DNA of 64,000 nt from Lysobacteraceae bacterium (GCA_004143945.1 SEHB01000007.1:62001-126000); one strand, 5' to 3'; counted from the first letter of the stretch, positions 17,770-27,387 are shown. Program-made: numbers and translations. The notes: a model not told the origin generated them from the letters alone.

Positions 17770-20700
17770 ATGAACACAGGGAATCTCAAGAGCTACGCAC
17801 CGCAGGCGCGCAGGGACTTTATCGCGGCGGTGACGGCACGTGCCAACCTGCTGGGCTTGAGCGAAAGCAAGGGTGCGCTGCAGGTAGCCGATGCGGAGGT
17901 CAAGAACGACGTCTTGATGATCGCCGGCCGCCCGTGGCCGGTGAAGGTCAACGAGCAGCGCAACAAGCTCATCGCGCGAATGAAACAGCAAGGCTTCGGC
18001 CAGACCATCGAGGCCGTGGCCTATGCCTGGTTTAACCGACTGGCTGCGCTGCGCTTCATGGAAGTGCACGACTATCTGGGCCACGGCCGGCGCGTGTTGT
18101 CGAACCCGGCCGGCGGGTTGCCCGAAGTGCTGGCGCACGCGCTGGATCTGGCTGAGTCGAATGCGTTGCCGGGTTTGTCCGCTAACACTGTGCGCGAGCT
18201 GAAGCTGGCCAATCAGGATCCCGAGTTGTACCGCTTGATCCTGATCGCCCAGTGCAATGCGCTGCATCAGGCTATGCCGTTCCTGTTCGAGCAGTTGGGC
18301 GATGAGACCGAGCTGCTGTTGCCAGAAAACCTGCTGCTCACCGATTCGGTGGTGGCCAAGCTGGTGCAGTCGATCCCTGAGGAGGACTGGCAGCAGATCG
18401 AGATCATCGGCTGGCTCTACCAGTTCTACATCTCGGAAAAGAAAGACCAGGTCATCGGCAAGGTGGTGAAGTCCGAAGACATTCCGGCAGCGACTCAGCT
18501 GTTCACGCCGAACTGGATCGTGAAGTACATGGTGCAGAACTCGCTCGGGGCGCAGTGGCTGGCGACCTATCCGGACTCGCCGCTCAAGGCGCAGATGGAC
18601 TACTACATCGAGCCGGCTGAGCAGACCGACGAGGTCAATGCCCAGCTCGCGGCGATCACGCCAACTTCGCTCAATCCCGAGGAACTGACGCTGATCGACC
18701 CGGCCTGCGGTTCCGGGCACATCCTGGTGGAGGCCTATGAGCTGTTCAAGGCGATCTACCTGGAGCGCGGCTACCGTCAGCGGGATGTGGCGCAGCTGAT
18801 CCTGGAGAAAAACCTGTTCGGCCTCGACATCGATGAGCGGGCGGCGCAACTGGCCGGCTTTGCGCTGATGATGAAGGGGCGGGCGGATGACCGTCGGCTG
18901 TTTGAGCGCACTGTGAAGCTCAACGTGCTGGCGCTGATGGATAGCGCGGGGTTTGATGCGGAGCGGTTGGCGCAGGGAGTGAAGTTGGCGGATTACGGGT
19001 TGAAGCTGGGTGACCTCACGGCGCTGAAGGAGCTGTTTGAGCACGCCACGACGTTTGGATCGCTGATTCGGGTGCCGGAGGGAGTCGCATCGAAGCTGCC
19101 GGCGTTGAAGAAACTGAGCGGCGCGACCAGACAAGACCTATTCGTGGCGGGAGCGCTAAAAAGTTTGGTGCCGCTGGTGCAGCAGGCCGAACTACTCGCG
19201 ACGCAGTATGACGCGGTGGTAGCAAACCCGCCGTATTTGAGCGACAAGCATTTCACTCGGCAGCTCAAGAGCAGAATCAAGGGTGACTTCCACGAATCTC
19301 GGCACAACCTGTACAGCGTATTCCTGGACCGCGCGGTTGGGATGCTGGAACCCAATGGTCACGTCGGAATGGTGACGCTCCACTCGTGGATGTCGGGATC
19401 AAAATATCAGCCGTTTCGAGAGCGATTGATCGGCGATTACCCAATCGGCTCAATGGCTCACCTGGGTTCGGGCGCATTCGAATCCATCGGTGGTCAGGTA
19501 GTTTCGGCAACCACCTTTGTCGTCTGTAATCAAAGCCTCGCCAACTATCGCGGCGTATACCTCAACCTAACGACGACGTCCGGCGAGAGAGCTAAGGCCT
19601 CCTTGGTACGCGATGCGGCGAACGATGCCGATTCTCCGTTTCGTTATGTTGTTTCGGGCGCCGTATTTTCAAAGGTGCCTGGCTCTCCGATTGTCTATTG
19701 GATTTCATCGCGGGAGTTGCATGCGTTCCTGTCGCTTGAATCACTTGATGCAATCGCCGACTTTCGACAGGGCATGGCGACGACGGACAACGAGCGATTT
19801 CTTAGACGCTGGAGTGAGCTGTCTATCGGAGAGGTTGCGATGGACGTTTCGTCCACCACGGACCGTTCTGCCCGTGAAAAATATTGGTTCCCGTACAACA
19901 AGGGCGGCGGCGATCGAAGGTGGTATGGCCACAATGACTATGTGGTTAGATATGAGGATGATGGAGACGTTCTCATCGAGCTCGTTCGGGAAAAATATCC
20001 TCGGATTTCCGATCCCGAGTTTGTCATCAAGAATCGGAGTTATTACTTCAGGCCAAGTGTGACGTATTCTGCTCTGTCGGACGGCGAGTTTGCCGCCCGC
20101 ATCTGTGGCCGCGGATTCATTTTCGACACTAAGGGATCCTGCGCCTTTCCGACGGGAGACGTCCCGCGCGAGAACATTGCATCCCTTCTCAACAGCTGCG
20201 TCGCGTCGACCTTTCTACGGCTGTTGGCCCCGACACTGGATTTCAGCTTGTTTGCACTAAAGAGCATCCCGGTTCCCGCGGCGTTGCCGAAAGACATAGA
20301 AACATTGGCGAATAGATGCTTACCGTTCGCGGCGGCTGACTGGGACGCATACGAACGCTCCTGGGACTTCCAATCGTTCCCCATCCTGACGGCCTCCTCC
20401 GACCCGGGCCCTACTCTCGAATCTACCTACACAGCCTGGATCACCCAGAACCGGGCGACCATTGCCGAGATGAAACGCCTCGAAGAGGAGAACAACCGCC
20501 TCTTCATCGAAGCCTACGGTTTGCAGGACGAACTTATCCCCGACGTTCCGATCGAGCAGATCACCCTTACGGTGAATCCCGCCTACCGCTACGGCGGCAA
20601 GCTGAGCGAAGAGGAGCAGTGGACCCGCTTCCGCCAGGACACCATGGCGGAACTGGTTTCCTACGCCATCGGCTGCATGATGGGTCGCTACAGCTTGGAC

Positions 20701-21390
20701 GCACCGGGCTTGATCTATGCCCACCGCGGCAATATCGGTTTCGACGCTTCGCGCTACACGAAGTTTCCTGCCGATGCCGACGGCATCGTCCCGGTTACCG
20801 ATGAACTGTGGTTCGAGGACGATGCGGCGCTACGCGTGCGCGAATTTTTGCTCGCCGTGTGGGGTGCCGCTTCTCTTGGGCAGAACATGGCTTTTCTGGC
20901 GGACGACCTGGGCCGCAAGGCCAGCGAATCGCCGGAAGAGGCGATCCGCCGCTATCTGGCGGACAAGTTCTTCAAGGACCACTTGCAGACCTACAAGAAG
21001 CGCCCGATCTACTGGTTGTTCTCCAGCGGCAAGCAGGGCGCCTTCCAGGCCTTGGTCTACCTGCACCGCTACAACGCCGGCACGCTGTCGCGCCTACGCG
21101 CCGAATACGTGGTGCCGCTGACCGGCAAGATGCAGAGCAAGATCGAACTGCTGGAAAAGGATGTCGCCGCCTCGAGCTCGACCGCACAACGCAACAAGCT
21201 GTCCAAACAGCGGGACAAGCTGCGCAAGCAGCATCTGGGGTTGCTGGCCTACGACGAGCAGCTGCGCCACTTCGCCGACCAGCGCATCGAGCTCGATCTG
21301 GATGATGGTGTGAAGGTGAACTACGGCAAGTTCGGCGACCTCCTGGCCGAGGTCAAGGCGGTGACCGGCGGGAAGGGCGATGACGAATGA
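17770..21390 (+). CDS. pglX: BREX-1 adenine-specific DNA methyltransferase PglX (BrxX)
   Basis: A 1206-residue N6-adenine methyltransferase that marks host DNA at the BREX recognition site. The SAM-binding motif I is DPACGSGHILVEAYELF (from about residue 310) and the catalytic motif is NPPY (486-489) in AVVANPPYLSDKHF. The C-terminal part has a coiled-coil-like stretch (SKIELLEKDVAASSSTAQRN and onward). The segment between about 19400 and 20350, after the catalytic motif and before the helical C-terminus, has visibly lower GC and different codon use from its flanks. This is where target recognition is expected, so a specificity exchange is likely. The gene is intact, with no frameshift. Confidence 0.95.
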   Translation: MNTGNLKSYAPQARRDFIAAVTARANLLGLSESKGALQVADAEVKNDVLMIAGRPWPVKVNEQRNKLIARMKQQGFGQTIEAVAYAWFNRLAALRFMEVHDYLGHGRRVLSNPAGGLPEVLAHALDLAESNALPGLSANTVRELKLANQDPELYRLILIAQCNALHQAMPFLFEQLGDETELLLPENLLLTDSVVAKLVQSIPEEDWQQIEIIGWLYQFYISEKKDQVIGKVVKSEDIPAATQLFTPNWIVKYMVQNSLGAQWLATYPDSPLKAQMDYYIEPAEQTDEVNAQLAAITPTSLNPEELTLIDPACGSGHILVEAYELFKAIYLERGYRQRDVAQLILEKNLFGLDIDERAAQLAGFALMMKGRADDRRLFERTVKLNVLALMDSAGFDAERLAQGVKLADYGLKLGDLTALKELFEHATTFGSLIRVPEGVASKLPALKKLSGATRQDLFVAGALKSLVPLVQQAELLATQYDAVVANPPYLSDKHFTRQLKSRIKGDFHESRHNLYSVFLDRAVGMLEPNGHVGMVTLHSWMSGSKYQPFRERLIGDYPIGSMAHLGSGAFESIGGQVVSATTFVVCNQSLANYRGVYLNLTTTSGERAKASLVRDAANDADSPFRYVVSGAVFSKVPGSPIVYWISSRELHAFLSLESLDAIADFRQGMATTDNERFLRRWSELSIGEVAMDVSSTTDRSAREKYWFPYNKGGGDRRWYGHNDYVVRYEDDGDVLIELVREKYPRISDPEFVIKNRSYYFRPSVTYSALSDGEFAARICGRGFIFDTKGSCAFPTGDVPRENIASLLNSCVASTFLRLLAPTLDFSLFALKSIPVPAALPKDIETLANRCLPFAAADWDAYERSWDFQSFPILTASSDPGPTLESTYTAWITQNRATIAEMKRLEEENNRLFIEAYGLQDELIPDVPIEQITLTVNPAYRYGGKLSEEEQWTRFRQDTMAELVSYAIGCMMGRYSLDAPGLIYAHRGNIGFDASRYTKFPADADGIVPVTDELWFEDDAALRVREFLLAVWGAASLGQNMAFLADDLGRKASESPEEAIRRYLADKFFKDHLQTYKKRPIYWLFSSGKQGAFQALVYLHRYNAGTLSRLRAEYVVPLTGKMQSKIELLEKDVAASSSTAQRNKLSKQRDKLRKQHLGLLAYDEQLRHFADQRIELDLDDGVKVNYGKFGDLLAEVKAVTGGKGDDE

Positions 21391-21453
21391 CCGCCGCTCA
21401 GTGCGCGCGCGCGACTTCGTCTTGGCGAACCGCCGCGCAAGGCGAGGTGACAC

Positions 21454-24075
21454 ATGGATGTGAATGAACGCCGCGTGGTCGACTCGCTGCGCAGTCTGTT
21501 CGCGACTGAACAGGTGGTGTTTTGGTGCGACACCGATTCGCAGTTCACCATCACGCTGGAATCGCTGGAGCTGGGCGACGGCATCGAGATCGTGCGGCTG
21601 GATCAATCGCCGGTGCTGGCGGTCAAGCGACAGCTGGAACAGCAGCCAGAGACACGATTCTTGCTATACAGCACGTATCCGGAGCCAGATGCCACCGCCG
21701 ACTGGTTGCTGGATGTACGCCTGCGTGCGAAATCCTTCCGCGCCGACCTGACCACGTTGCTGATCGAGGATCTCGGCCTGACCTCGTTGACGCTGGCACC
21801 GTATATCCGCGCGCGCAGCAAGTTCCTTGGCGCGGAAACGCGGCGCGGCAGACTCAAGCGACTGATCGCACCCGGCAATGGCGAGGCGGAACTCGATCGC
21901 AAGATGATGGCCGTTCTGCTGCGCAGCGACGAATCCGACGCGCTTTCCATCACCCAGAAGCTGCTGCAGGGACTTTGGGTGGAAGGGCAGGCGACGATTG
22001 GCGCGCCACCGAAAGCATGGACCGAGTTGCAGGGCTACGAACTGGAGCCCGCGTTCTGGGAACTGATGCGGCGCACGTTTGGTTACGACAACGACGAACC
22101 GACGCTCGCAGATCTGTTGCTGCGCCTGCTGGTCACCGACTTCGCGCGTGCGATCGGCACCGAGGTGCCGCAGCCGCTGCGGCATCTGATGCTCGACAAT
22201 ACACAACTAGCCGGCAATGCAGCCATCCTGGCGGCGCGTTGGCGCGGTGATCTGCGCGGTCACGCCGCGTATGCGGATCTCTCGGCCGCCGTGGCCGACA
22301 CGGTGGGCTTGCGGCCGTTGCTCGCCGACTTGACCGCGGAAGAGCTGCTCGAATGCATGACCTTCGCCGAGGTCGAGCGCCAGATCATCCACGACCTGAA
22401 GACCCGCGTGGTGCGCGATGGGAGTGCGATCCTGGGCGACATCCAGTCGATCATCGCGCGCCGTCGCGATGGCCACTGGGCCAATGCGCTGATCAGCGAT
22501 GCAAGCGACGAGATCCGCGCGATGGCGGCCTGCTATGACGCAGTCGAGGCCGCTGCAGGTTTCCTCGCGCTGAAGGAACGCCACGTTGGCGGCCTCAGCT
22601 TTGCCGATGCGGAAAGCGCGGTGCAGGCCTATCGCACCGAACTGTTCCGCTTCGACCAGTTGTACCGCGACTTCCACTTCGCCGCCGGCAAGGTCGAACC
22701 GATGGGTTGGGGCGTCCTGCACGAGTTGCGCGACGTCATCGAGGCAGGTTACTCGGGCTGGTTTATTCCTGCGCTCTCGTCGGCCTGGACTTCGGTGCTC
22801 GAAGGCAAGGACGGACTCCTGTACCGTTGGAAGGTCTCGGGCACGCTGCCGCAGCAGCGCTTCTTCGAGGACCATGTGGCCAGCGCACTCAGCGCGGGCG
22901 CGGTCAAGCGCGTCTTCGTGCTGATTTCCGATGCGTTCCGCTACGAGGCAGGCGAGGAGCTGGTCCGCGACATCAATTCGAAGAACCGCTTCACCGCGCA
23001 GCTCGACGCGATGCTGGGCGTTCTGCCGAGCTATACCTCGTTGGGCATGGCGGCGTTGTTGCCGCATCAGCGCATCGAGTACAAGACCGGCGCGAATCTG
23101 GATGTGCTGGTAGATGGCCAATCGACCGCCACGCTGGAAAGCCGCAATGCCCAGCTGGCGCGCTACGACGGCATCGCGGTGCGTGCGACCGATCTGCTCG
23201 AACTCGGCAAGAACAAGGGCCGTGAGCTGGTTGGCGAGCATCGCGTAATCTATGTCTATCACGACCTGATCGACATGCTGGGCGACAAGCAGGGCACCGA
23301 GGGCAAGACCTTTGAAGCCGTCGCCGACACGTTGACCGAGCTCAACCGTCTTATCTCCCACATCATCAACAACCTCAACGGATCGATGGTGCTGGTGACC
23401 GCCGATCACGGCTTCCTGTATCAGGAGTCCGCGCTCGACGAGGCAAGCAAATCCGCACTGGCCGAGAAGCCACCGGGAACGCTGCATGCCAAGAAGCGTT
23501 ACCTGATCGGTCGCGATCTGCCGGGCAACGACAAGGTCTGGCAGGGCAACACGGCGCTGACCACAGGGACGACGCCGGGCGAGGGCAGTGTGGATTTCTG
23601 GTTGCCCAAGGGCGCGATGCGGTTCCATTTCGCCGGCGGCGCGCGCTTCGTCCACGGCTCCGCCATGCCGCAAGAGGTGATCGTGCCGCTGATCACGGTG
23701 CGTGAATCGGAGAACGACAAGGCGCGCACCCGCCCGGTCGAAATCACCCTGATGGGTGTTTCCAACAAGGTGGTCACCAATACGCAGCGCTTCGAGCTGA
23801 TCCAGACCGAGGCGGTCTCCAACCGCGTGCTGCCGCGCACCGTGCGAGTCTCGATCCGCGATGGTGAAACACCGATCAGCGATGAGCAGGTGGTGACCTT
23901 CGACAGCACGTCGAGCGTGCTCGGCGAGCGTATCAAGCCGTTGATTTTGACGATCCGCTCGGGTAGCTATGATCGTCAGAAGGACTATCACCTCGTCGCA
24001 CGCGATGCGCAGAGCAAGGTGGAAGTGCTGCGCGTTCCCCTGAAGATCGACCTGGCGTTCTCCAATGACTTCTGA
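21454..24075 (+). CDS. pglZ: BREX-1 alkaline phosphatase-fold protein PglZ (BrxZ)
   Basis: An 873-residue protein with the PglZ alkaline-phosphatase-like core. LISDAFRYEAGEEL (Asp493) and VTADHGFLYQ (Asp651, His652) are the metal-binding motifs expected of the fold. The N-terminal VVFWCDTDSQF and LLYSTYPEPD stretches fit the type I PglZ subfamily. PglZ is a core BREX component required for both methylation and defence. The ATG at 21454 follows pglX by 63 bases; its last 11 bases overlap brxL in another frame (ATGACTTCTGA), which points to translational coupling. Confidence 0.94.
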   Translation: MDVNERRVVDSLRSLFATEQVVFWCDTDSQFTITLESLELGDGIEIVRLDQSPVLAVKRQLEQQPETRFLLYSTYPEPDATADWLLDVRLRAKSFRADLTTLLIEDLGLTSLTLAPYIRARSKFLGAETRRGRLKRLIAPGNGEAELDRKMMAVLLRSDESDALSITQKLLQGLWVEGQATIGAPPKAWTELQGYELEPAFWELMRRTFGYDNDEPTLADLLLRLLVTDFARAIGTEVPQPLRHLMLDNTQLAGNAAILAARWRGDLRGHAAYADLSAAVADTVGLRPLLADLTAEELLECMTFAEVERQIIHDLKTRVVRDGSAILGDIQSIIARRRDGHWANALISDASDEIRAMAACYDAVEAAAGFLALKERHVGGLSFADAESAVQAYRTELFRFDQLYRDFHFAAGKVEPMGWGVLHELRDVIEAGYSGWFIPALSSAWTSVLEGKDGLLYRWKVSGTLPQQRFFEDHVASALSAGAVKRVFVLISDAFRYEAGEELVRDINSKNRFTAQLDAMLGVLPSYTSLGMAALLPHQRIEYKTGANLDVLVDGQSTATLESRNAQLARYDGIAVRATDLLELGKNKGRELVGEHRVIYVYHDLIDMLGDKQGTEGKTFEAVADTLTELNRLISHIINNLNGSMVLVTADHGFLYQESALDEASKSALAEKPPGTLHAKKRYLIGRDLPGNDKVWQGNTALTTGTTPGEGSVDFWLPKGAMRFHFAGGARFVHGSAMPQEVIVPLITVRESENDKARTRPVEITLMGVSNKVVTNTQRFELIQTEAVSNRVLPRTVRVSIRDGETPISDEQVVTFDSTSSVLGERIKPLILTIRSGSYDRQKDYHLVARDAQSKVEVLRVPLKIDLAFSNDF

Positions 24076-26128
24076 ATCCACCGACATCGCCCAGCCCGTC
24101 GAGACGGCGCCTGCCGCGCCTGATATCGATCATCTGCTCAATCGCCACTTCGCCGGCAAGGTGGTCCGCAAGGATCTGACCAAGCTGATCAAGGAAGGCG
24201 CGAATGTGCCGGTGTACGTGCTCGAGTATCTGCTTGGCATGTACTGCGCCTCGGATGACGAAGCCACCATCCAGGCAGGCATGACGACCGTCAAGCGGGT
24301 GCTGAGCGAGAACTATGTCCGCCCGGATGAAGCGGAGAAGGTCAAGTCAAAGATCCGTGAAAGCGGCACGTACCGGATCATCGACAAGGTCACCGTGAAG
24401 CTCAATGACAAGCGTGACGTCTACGAGGCGCTGCTATCCAACCTGGGCGTGAAGAACGCCGAAATTTCGCACCGTTTCGTGCGCGAGTTCGAAAAACTGC
24501 TGGCCGGTGGCATCTGGTGCATCGTCACCCTGCGCTATCTCTACGAAGAGAACCAGAAGGGATCGCCGTTCGTCGTCGAGGATCTCAAGCCGATCCAGAT
24601 GCCCAACATGGACATGCAGGCCCTGTTTGACGGGCGCAAAGCGTTCACCGACGAGCAGTGGATCAATGTCTTGCTGCGATCCACCGGCATGGAGCCGACG
24701 TCATTCGAACGCCGGGCCAAATGGCACCTGCTGGCACGCATGATTCCGCTCGTCGAGAACAATTACAACTACTGCGAGCTGGGTCCGCGCGGCACCGGCA
24801 AGAGCCACATCTTCAAGGAGATCAGTCCCAACAGCATTCTGGTTTCGGGTGGCCAGACGACCGTGGCCAACCTGTTCTACAACATGGCTGCACGGACGGT
24901 AGGCTTGGTGGGCCTTTGGGACGTCGTCGCTTTCGATGAAGTGGCGGGAATCCGCTTCAAGGATCAGGACGGCGTCCAGATCATGAAGGACTATATGGCC
25001 TCTGGCTCATTCAGCCGCGGCCGTGAAGCCATAAATGCCAATGCCTCGATGGTCTTCATCGGCAACATCAATCAGAGCGTCGAATCGCTGGTCAAGACCT
25101 CGCACCTGCTGGCGCCGTTTCCGGATGTGATGATCGACTCGGCCTTCTTCGACCGTTTCCATGCCTATGTGCCTGGCTGGGAGATTCCGAAGATGCGGCC
25201 AGAATTCTTCACGAACCAGTTCGGCCTGATCGTGGATTACCTGGCGGAGTACTTGCGCGAGATGCGCAAGCACAGCTTCTCGGACGCGATCGACCGCTAC
25301 TTCAAACTGGGTAACAACCTCAACCAGCGCGACACGATTGCAGTGCGGCGCACGGTTTCCGGCCTGCTCAAGCTGTTGTGTCCGCACGGGGAGTACGACA
25401 AGGAGCAGGTGCGGCAGTGCCTGGAGTACGCGCTTGAGACGCGACGCCGGATCAAGGAGCAGCTGAAGAAGATCGGCGGGATGGAGTTCTATGACGTCCA
25501 CTTCTCCTACATCGACTTGGAGAATCGTGAAGAGCGTTTCATTGCCGTTCCGGAGCAGGGTGGCGGCGGGCTGATCCCTGAGGGTGGCAGTGCGCCCGGC
25601 ACCCTGTACACGATCACGGTGGGTCCCGCAGGGATGCCAGGCGTCTACCGGGTGGAAATCCAGACGATGGCTGGCAACGGGAAGCTGTCGATCTCCGGGG
25701 CCGCTGCAAAGGAATCGGTCCGCGTGGGCTTCGACTATTTCAAGGCGCATGCAGGGCGCGTCAGCGCGTCGGTCAAACCCAGTGAGCATGATTTCCACCT
25801 TCACCTTGTCGAGCTTCAGAACATTGGCGCGCCTGAAGCAATGACGCTATCGAGCTTCATCGCCCTTTGTTCTGCCGGGCTCGGACGCTCGGTGCAAAGC
25901 CAGATGGTGGTCCTCGGCGACATGTCATTGGGAGGGACCATCAGTCCGGCACGGAATCTTGCCGAATCGATGCAGGTTGCGTTTGATGCCGGCGCAAAGC
26001 GGATCCTGCTGCCGATGAGCAGCGTTGGGGACATCCCGTCGGTGCCTGGTGAACTGTTCGCAAAGTTCCAGACGAGCTTCTATTCGGATCCCGTGGATGC
26101 GGTGTTCAAGGCGCTCGGAGTGGACTAA
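24065..26128 (+). CDS. brxL: BREX AAA+ / Lon-like protein BrxL
   Basis: A 687-residue AAA+ protein. Walker A is GPRGTGKS (240-247) and Walker B is VVAFDEVAG with Asp291-Glu292. The C-terminal domain from about residue 500 has the Lon protease fold signature (MVVLGDMSLGGTISPARNLA, then AGAKRILLP). The position that carries the catalytic Lys in Lon, in GGLKEK, reads NLAES here, so peptidase activity is doubtful. BrxL characterises type I BREX and acts in phage restriction as a DNA-binding ring. It overlaps pglZ by 11 bases. After it, a 73-base gap leads to an extra gene not among the six core BREX genes. Confidence 0.94.
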   Translation: MTSESTDIAQPVETAPAAPDIDHLLNRHFAGKVVRKDLTKLIKEGANVPVYVLEYLLGMYCASDDEATIQAGMTTVKRVLSENYVRPDEAEKVKSKIRESGTYRIIDKVTVKLNDKRDVYEALLSNLGVKNAEISHRFVREFEKLLAGGIWCIVTLRYLYEENQKGSPFVVEDLKPIQMPNMDMQALFDGRKAFTDEQWINVLLRSTGMEPTSFERRAKWHLLARMIPLVENNYNYCELGPRGTGKSHIFKEISPNSILVSGGQTTVANLFYNMAARTVGLVGLWDVVAFDEVAGIRFKDQDGVQIMKDYMASGSFSRGREAINANASMVFIGNINQSVESLVKTSHLLAPFPDVMIDSAFFDRFHAYVPGWEIPKMRPEFFTNQFGLIVDYLAEYLREMRKHSFSDAIDRYFKLGNNLNQRDTIAVRRTVSGLLKLLCPHGEYDKEQVRQCLEYALETRRRIKEQLKKIGGMEFYDVHFSYIDLENREERFIAVPEQGGGGLIPEGGSAPGTLYTITVGPAGMPGVYRVEIQTMAGNGKLSISGAAAKESVRVGFDYFKAHAGRVSASVKPSEHDFHLHLVELQNIGAPEAMTLSSFIALCSAGLGRSVQSQMVVLGDMSLGGTISPARNLAESMQVAFDAGAKRILLPMSSVGDIPSVPGELFAKFQTSFYSDPVDAVFKALGVD

Positions 26129-26201
26129 TACCGAACGCCAACAGGTCCGCGTGCCTGAGTGCGGTTCTTGGCGTTTCAGATTCGTGTCCTTTGGGGGTGC
26201 C

Positions 26202-27215
26202 ATGAGTGCAACGCAGTACTTCCAGCGCTATTCGCAGCGCGAGAACGTAGTGACGAACAATGTGCTGCTGTTGCTGCAGCGAATCTGCAGCCGGCATCCG
26301 CGCAAGCTTCAGATCGTCCTGTCAAGCTTGATTGTTCGGACATCGGGCGGCGCTGAGCTGGAGGTCGGGCCGCAGTTCAGGCAGCAGGTCCGTGGCCCTG
26401 AACGAGTTGCCGATGGCCTCGTGTCTCAGTTGGGCTTCGATGTGCTGATTGAAACGAAGCTGGGGTCGGACTTCGATGTCGAGCAGGCTATTGGGCACCT
26501 GGCGCAGGTAAGGTTCTCGCCCAATCCGGTGCTCCTGCTCCTCGGTCGCGATCCGAAGTCCGATGCTGCTCCTGTTGCGAAGATCCGCGCCGCCGCTGAT
26601 GCGTCGGCCAATGGTACCCGCGTCGTTGTCTGCTCGTTCAAGCAACTGGTCGATGAGTGCCGAACCGCCGTCGGTACTGACCTCGAGCTATCCGAACTGG
26701 TGGACGACTTTGAGGACTTTTGTGCCGTCTCTGATCTGCTGCCGGTTGACGAGCAGACATTGTTTGTTCCGCCGTGTGGCGACTCTTTCGACGAGAACAT
26801 GCGCTGGAAGTTGTACTACTGCGCTGCCACGCGACCACGGCGCTTGGGACGTTGGCTCGGGGTCTACAGAGAGAAACGCGTGCACGCAATTGGCCGCATC
26901 GATCTGGTCGTCGACGTCGAGTACAGCGCATCCGGGAGTGTCGACACCAAGATCGCCAGCGCGGAAGAGCGGGACAGGATACTCGGCGCGATCCGTGACG
27001 CGAAAACTCGCGGTTGGGATCTACTGACTGAGCCGCACACGTTCTACGTTTGCTCCGAAATGGTCGCGACAGCGTTCGACAAAGACAGTTCGGGTGGATT
27101 GCCGGGACATCGGTATTTCGATCTCGGCCGGATCAAGACCACGGCTGGTGAAAATCTGACCGCGGAGTCGATTGCGGAACGCCTGCGTCACATGCGCTGG
27201 AGCGCATGGAGCTGA
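26202..27215 (+). CDS. Putative PD-(D/E)XK nuclease-like protein at the end of the BREX operon
   Basis: A 337-residue protein I cannot name. The first 130 residues look like a PD-(D/E)XK fold: a helix with Glu14 (SQRENVVTNNVLLLLQRIC), then RVADGLVSQLGFDVLIETK with Asp71, Glu84 and Lys86 in the D-x(12)-E-x-K spacing, then DVEQAIGHLAQ with Gln95 and His99 where restriction-type families often have QxxxH. The C-terminal half (MRWKLYYCAATRPRRLGRWL onward) is a separate alpha/beta domain of unknown type. There is no signal peptide. The ATG at 26202 follows a GGGGG ribosome site. It is co-directional with brxL, 73 bases away, with similar base composition. The nuclease assignment is inference from motif spacing; anti-phage effector or accessory restriction activity is a hypothesis. 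Confidence 0.68.
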   Translation: MSATQYFQRYSQRENVVTNNVLLLLQRICSRHPRKLQIVLSSLIVRTSGGAELEVGPQFRQQVRGPERVADGLVSQLGFDVLIETKLGSDFDVEQAIGHLAQVRFSPNPVLLLLGRDPKSDAAPVAKIRAAADASANGTRVVVCSFKQLVDECRTAVGTDLELSELVDDFEDFCAVSDLLPVDEQTLFVPPCGDSFDENMRWKLYYCAATRPRRLGRWLGVYREKRVHAIGRIDLVVDVEYSASGSVDTKIASAEERDRILGAIRDAKTRGWDLLTEPHTFYVCSEMVATAFDKDSSGGLPGHRYFDLGRIKTTAGENLTAESIAERLRHMRWSAWS

Positions 27216-27229
27216 GCTGTATCGAGGTA

Positions 27230-27306
27230 TGGTGGCTATGGGTGGACTCGAACCACCGACCCCAGCATTATGAGTGCTGTGCTCTAACCGGCTGAGCTAC
27301 ATAGCC
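27230..27306 (-). tRNA. tRNA-Met (CAT), elongator
   Basis: The minus strand folds as a complete 77-base tRNA. The acceptor stem is GGCTATG with CATAGCC, the D-arm TAGCTCAGCCGGTTAGAGC, the anticodon loop CTCATAA with anticodon CAT, and the T-arm GGTGGTTCGAGTCCACC, ending in an encoded CCA (27230-27232). An elongator identity is favoured because the acceptor begins with a paired G, unlike initiator tRNA. Its 3' end faces the BREX island, the usual orientation for an integration hotspot. Confidence 0.95.
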
Positions 27307-27387
27307 ATTCGGGTGCGCGCGGACGCGTGCACGGCGGGGCGTGCGATTCTAGTGGGGTGGGGGCGCTTGTCAAGCGTGGTTGGAGTG

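Noticed and set aside
26025..26201. N-terminal extension of the nuclease-like gene into brxL
   Set aside because: It would overlap brxL in another frame with a low-complexity Arg-rich start. The ATG at 26202 has a ribosome site and begins the folded region.
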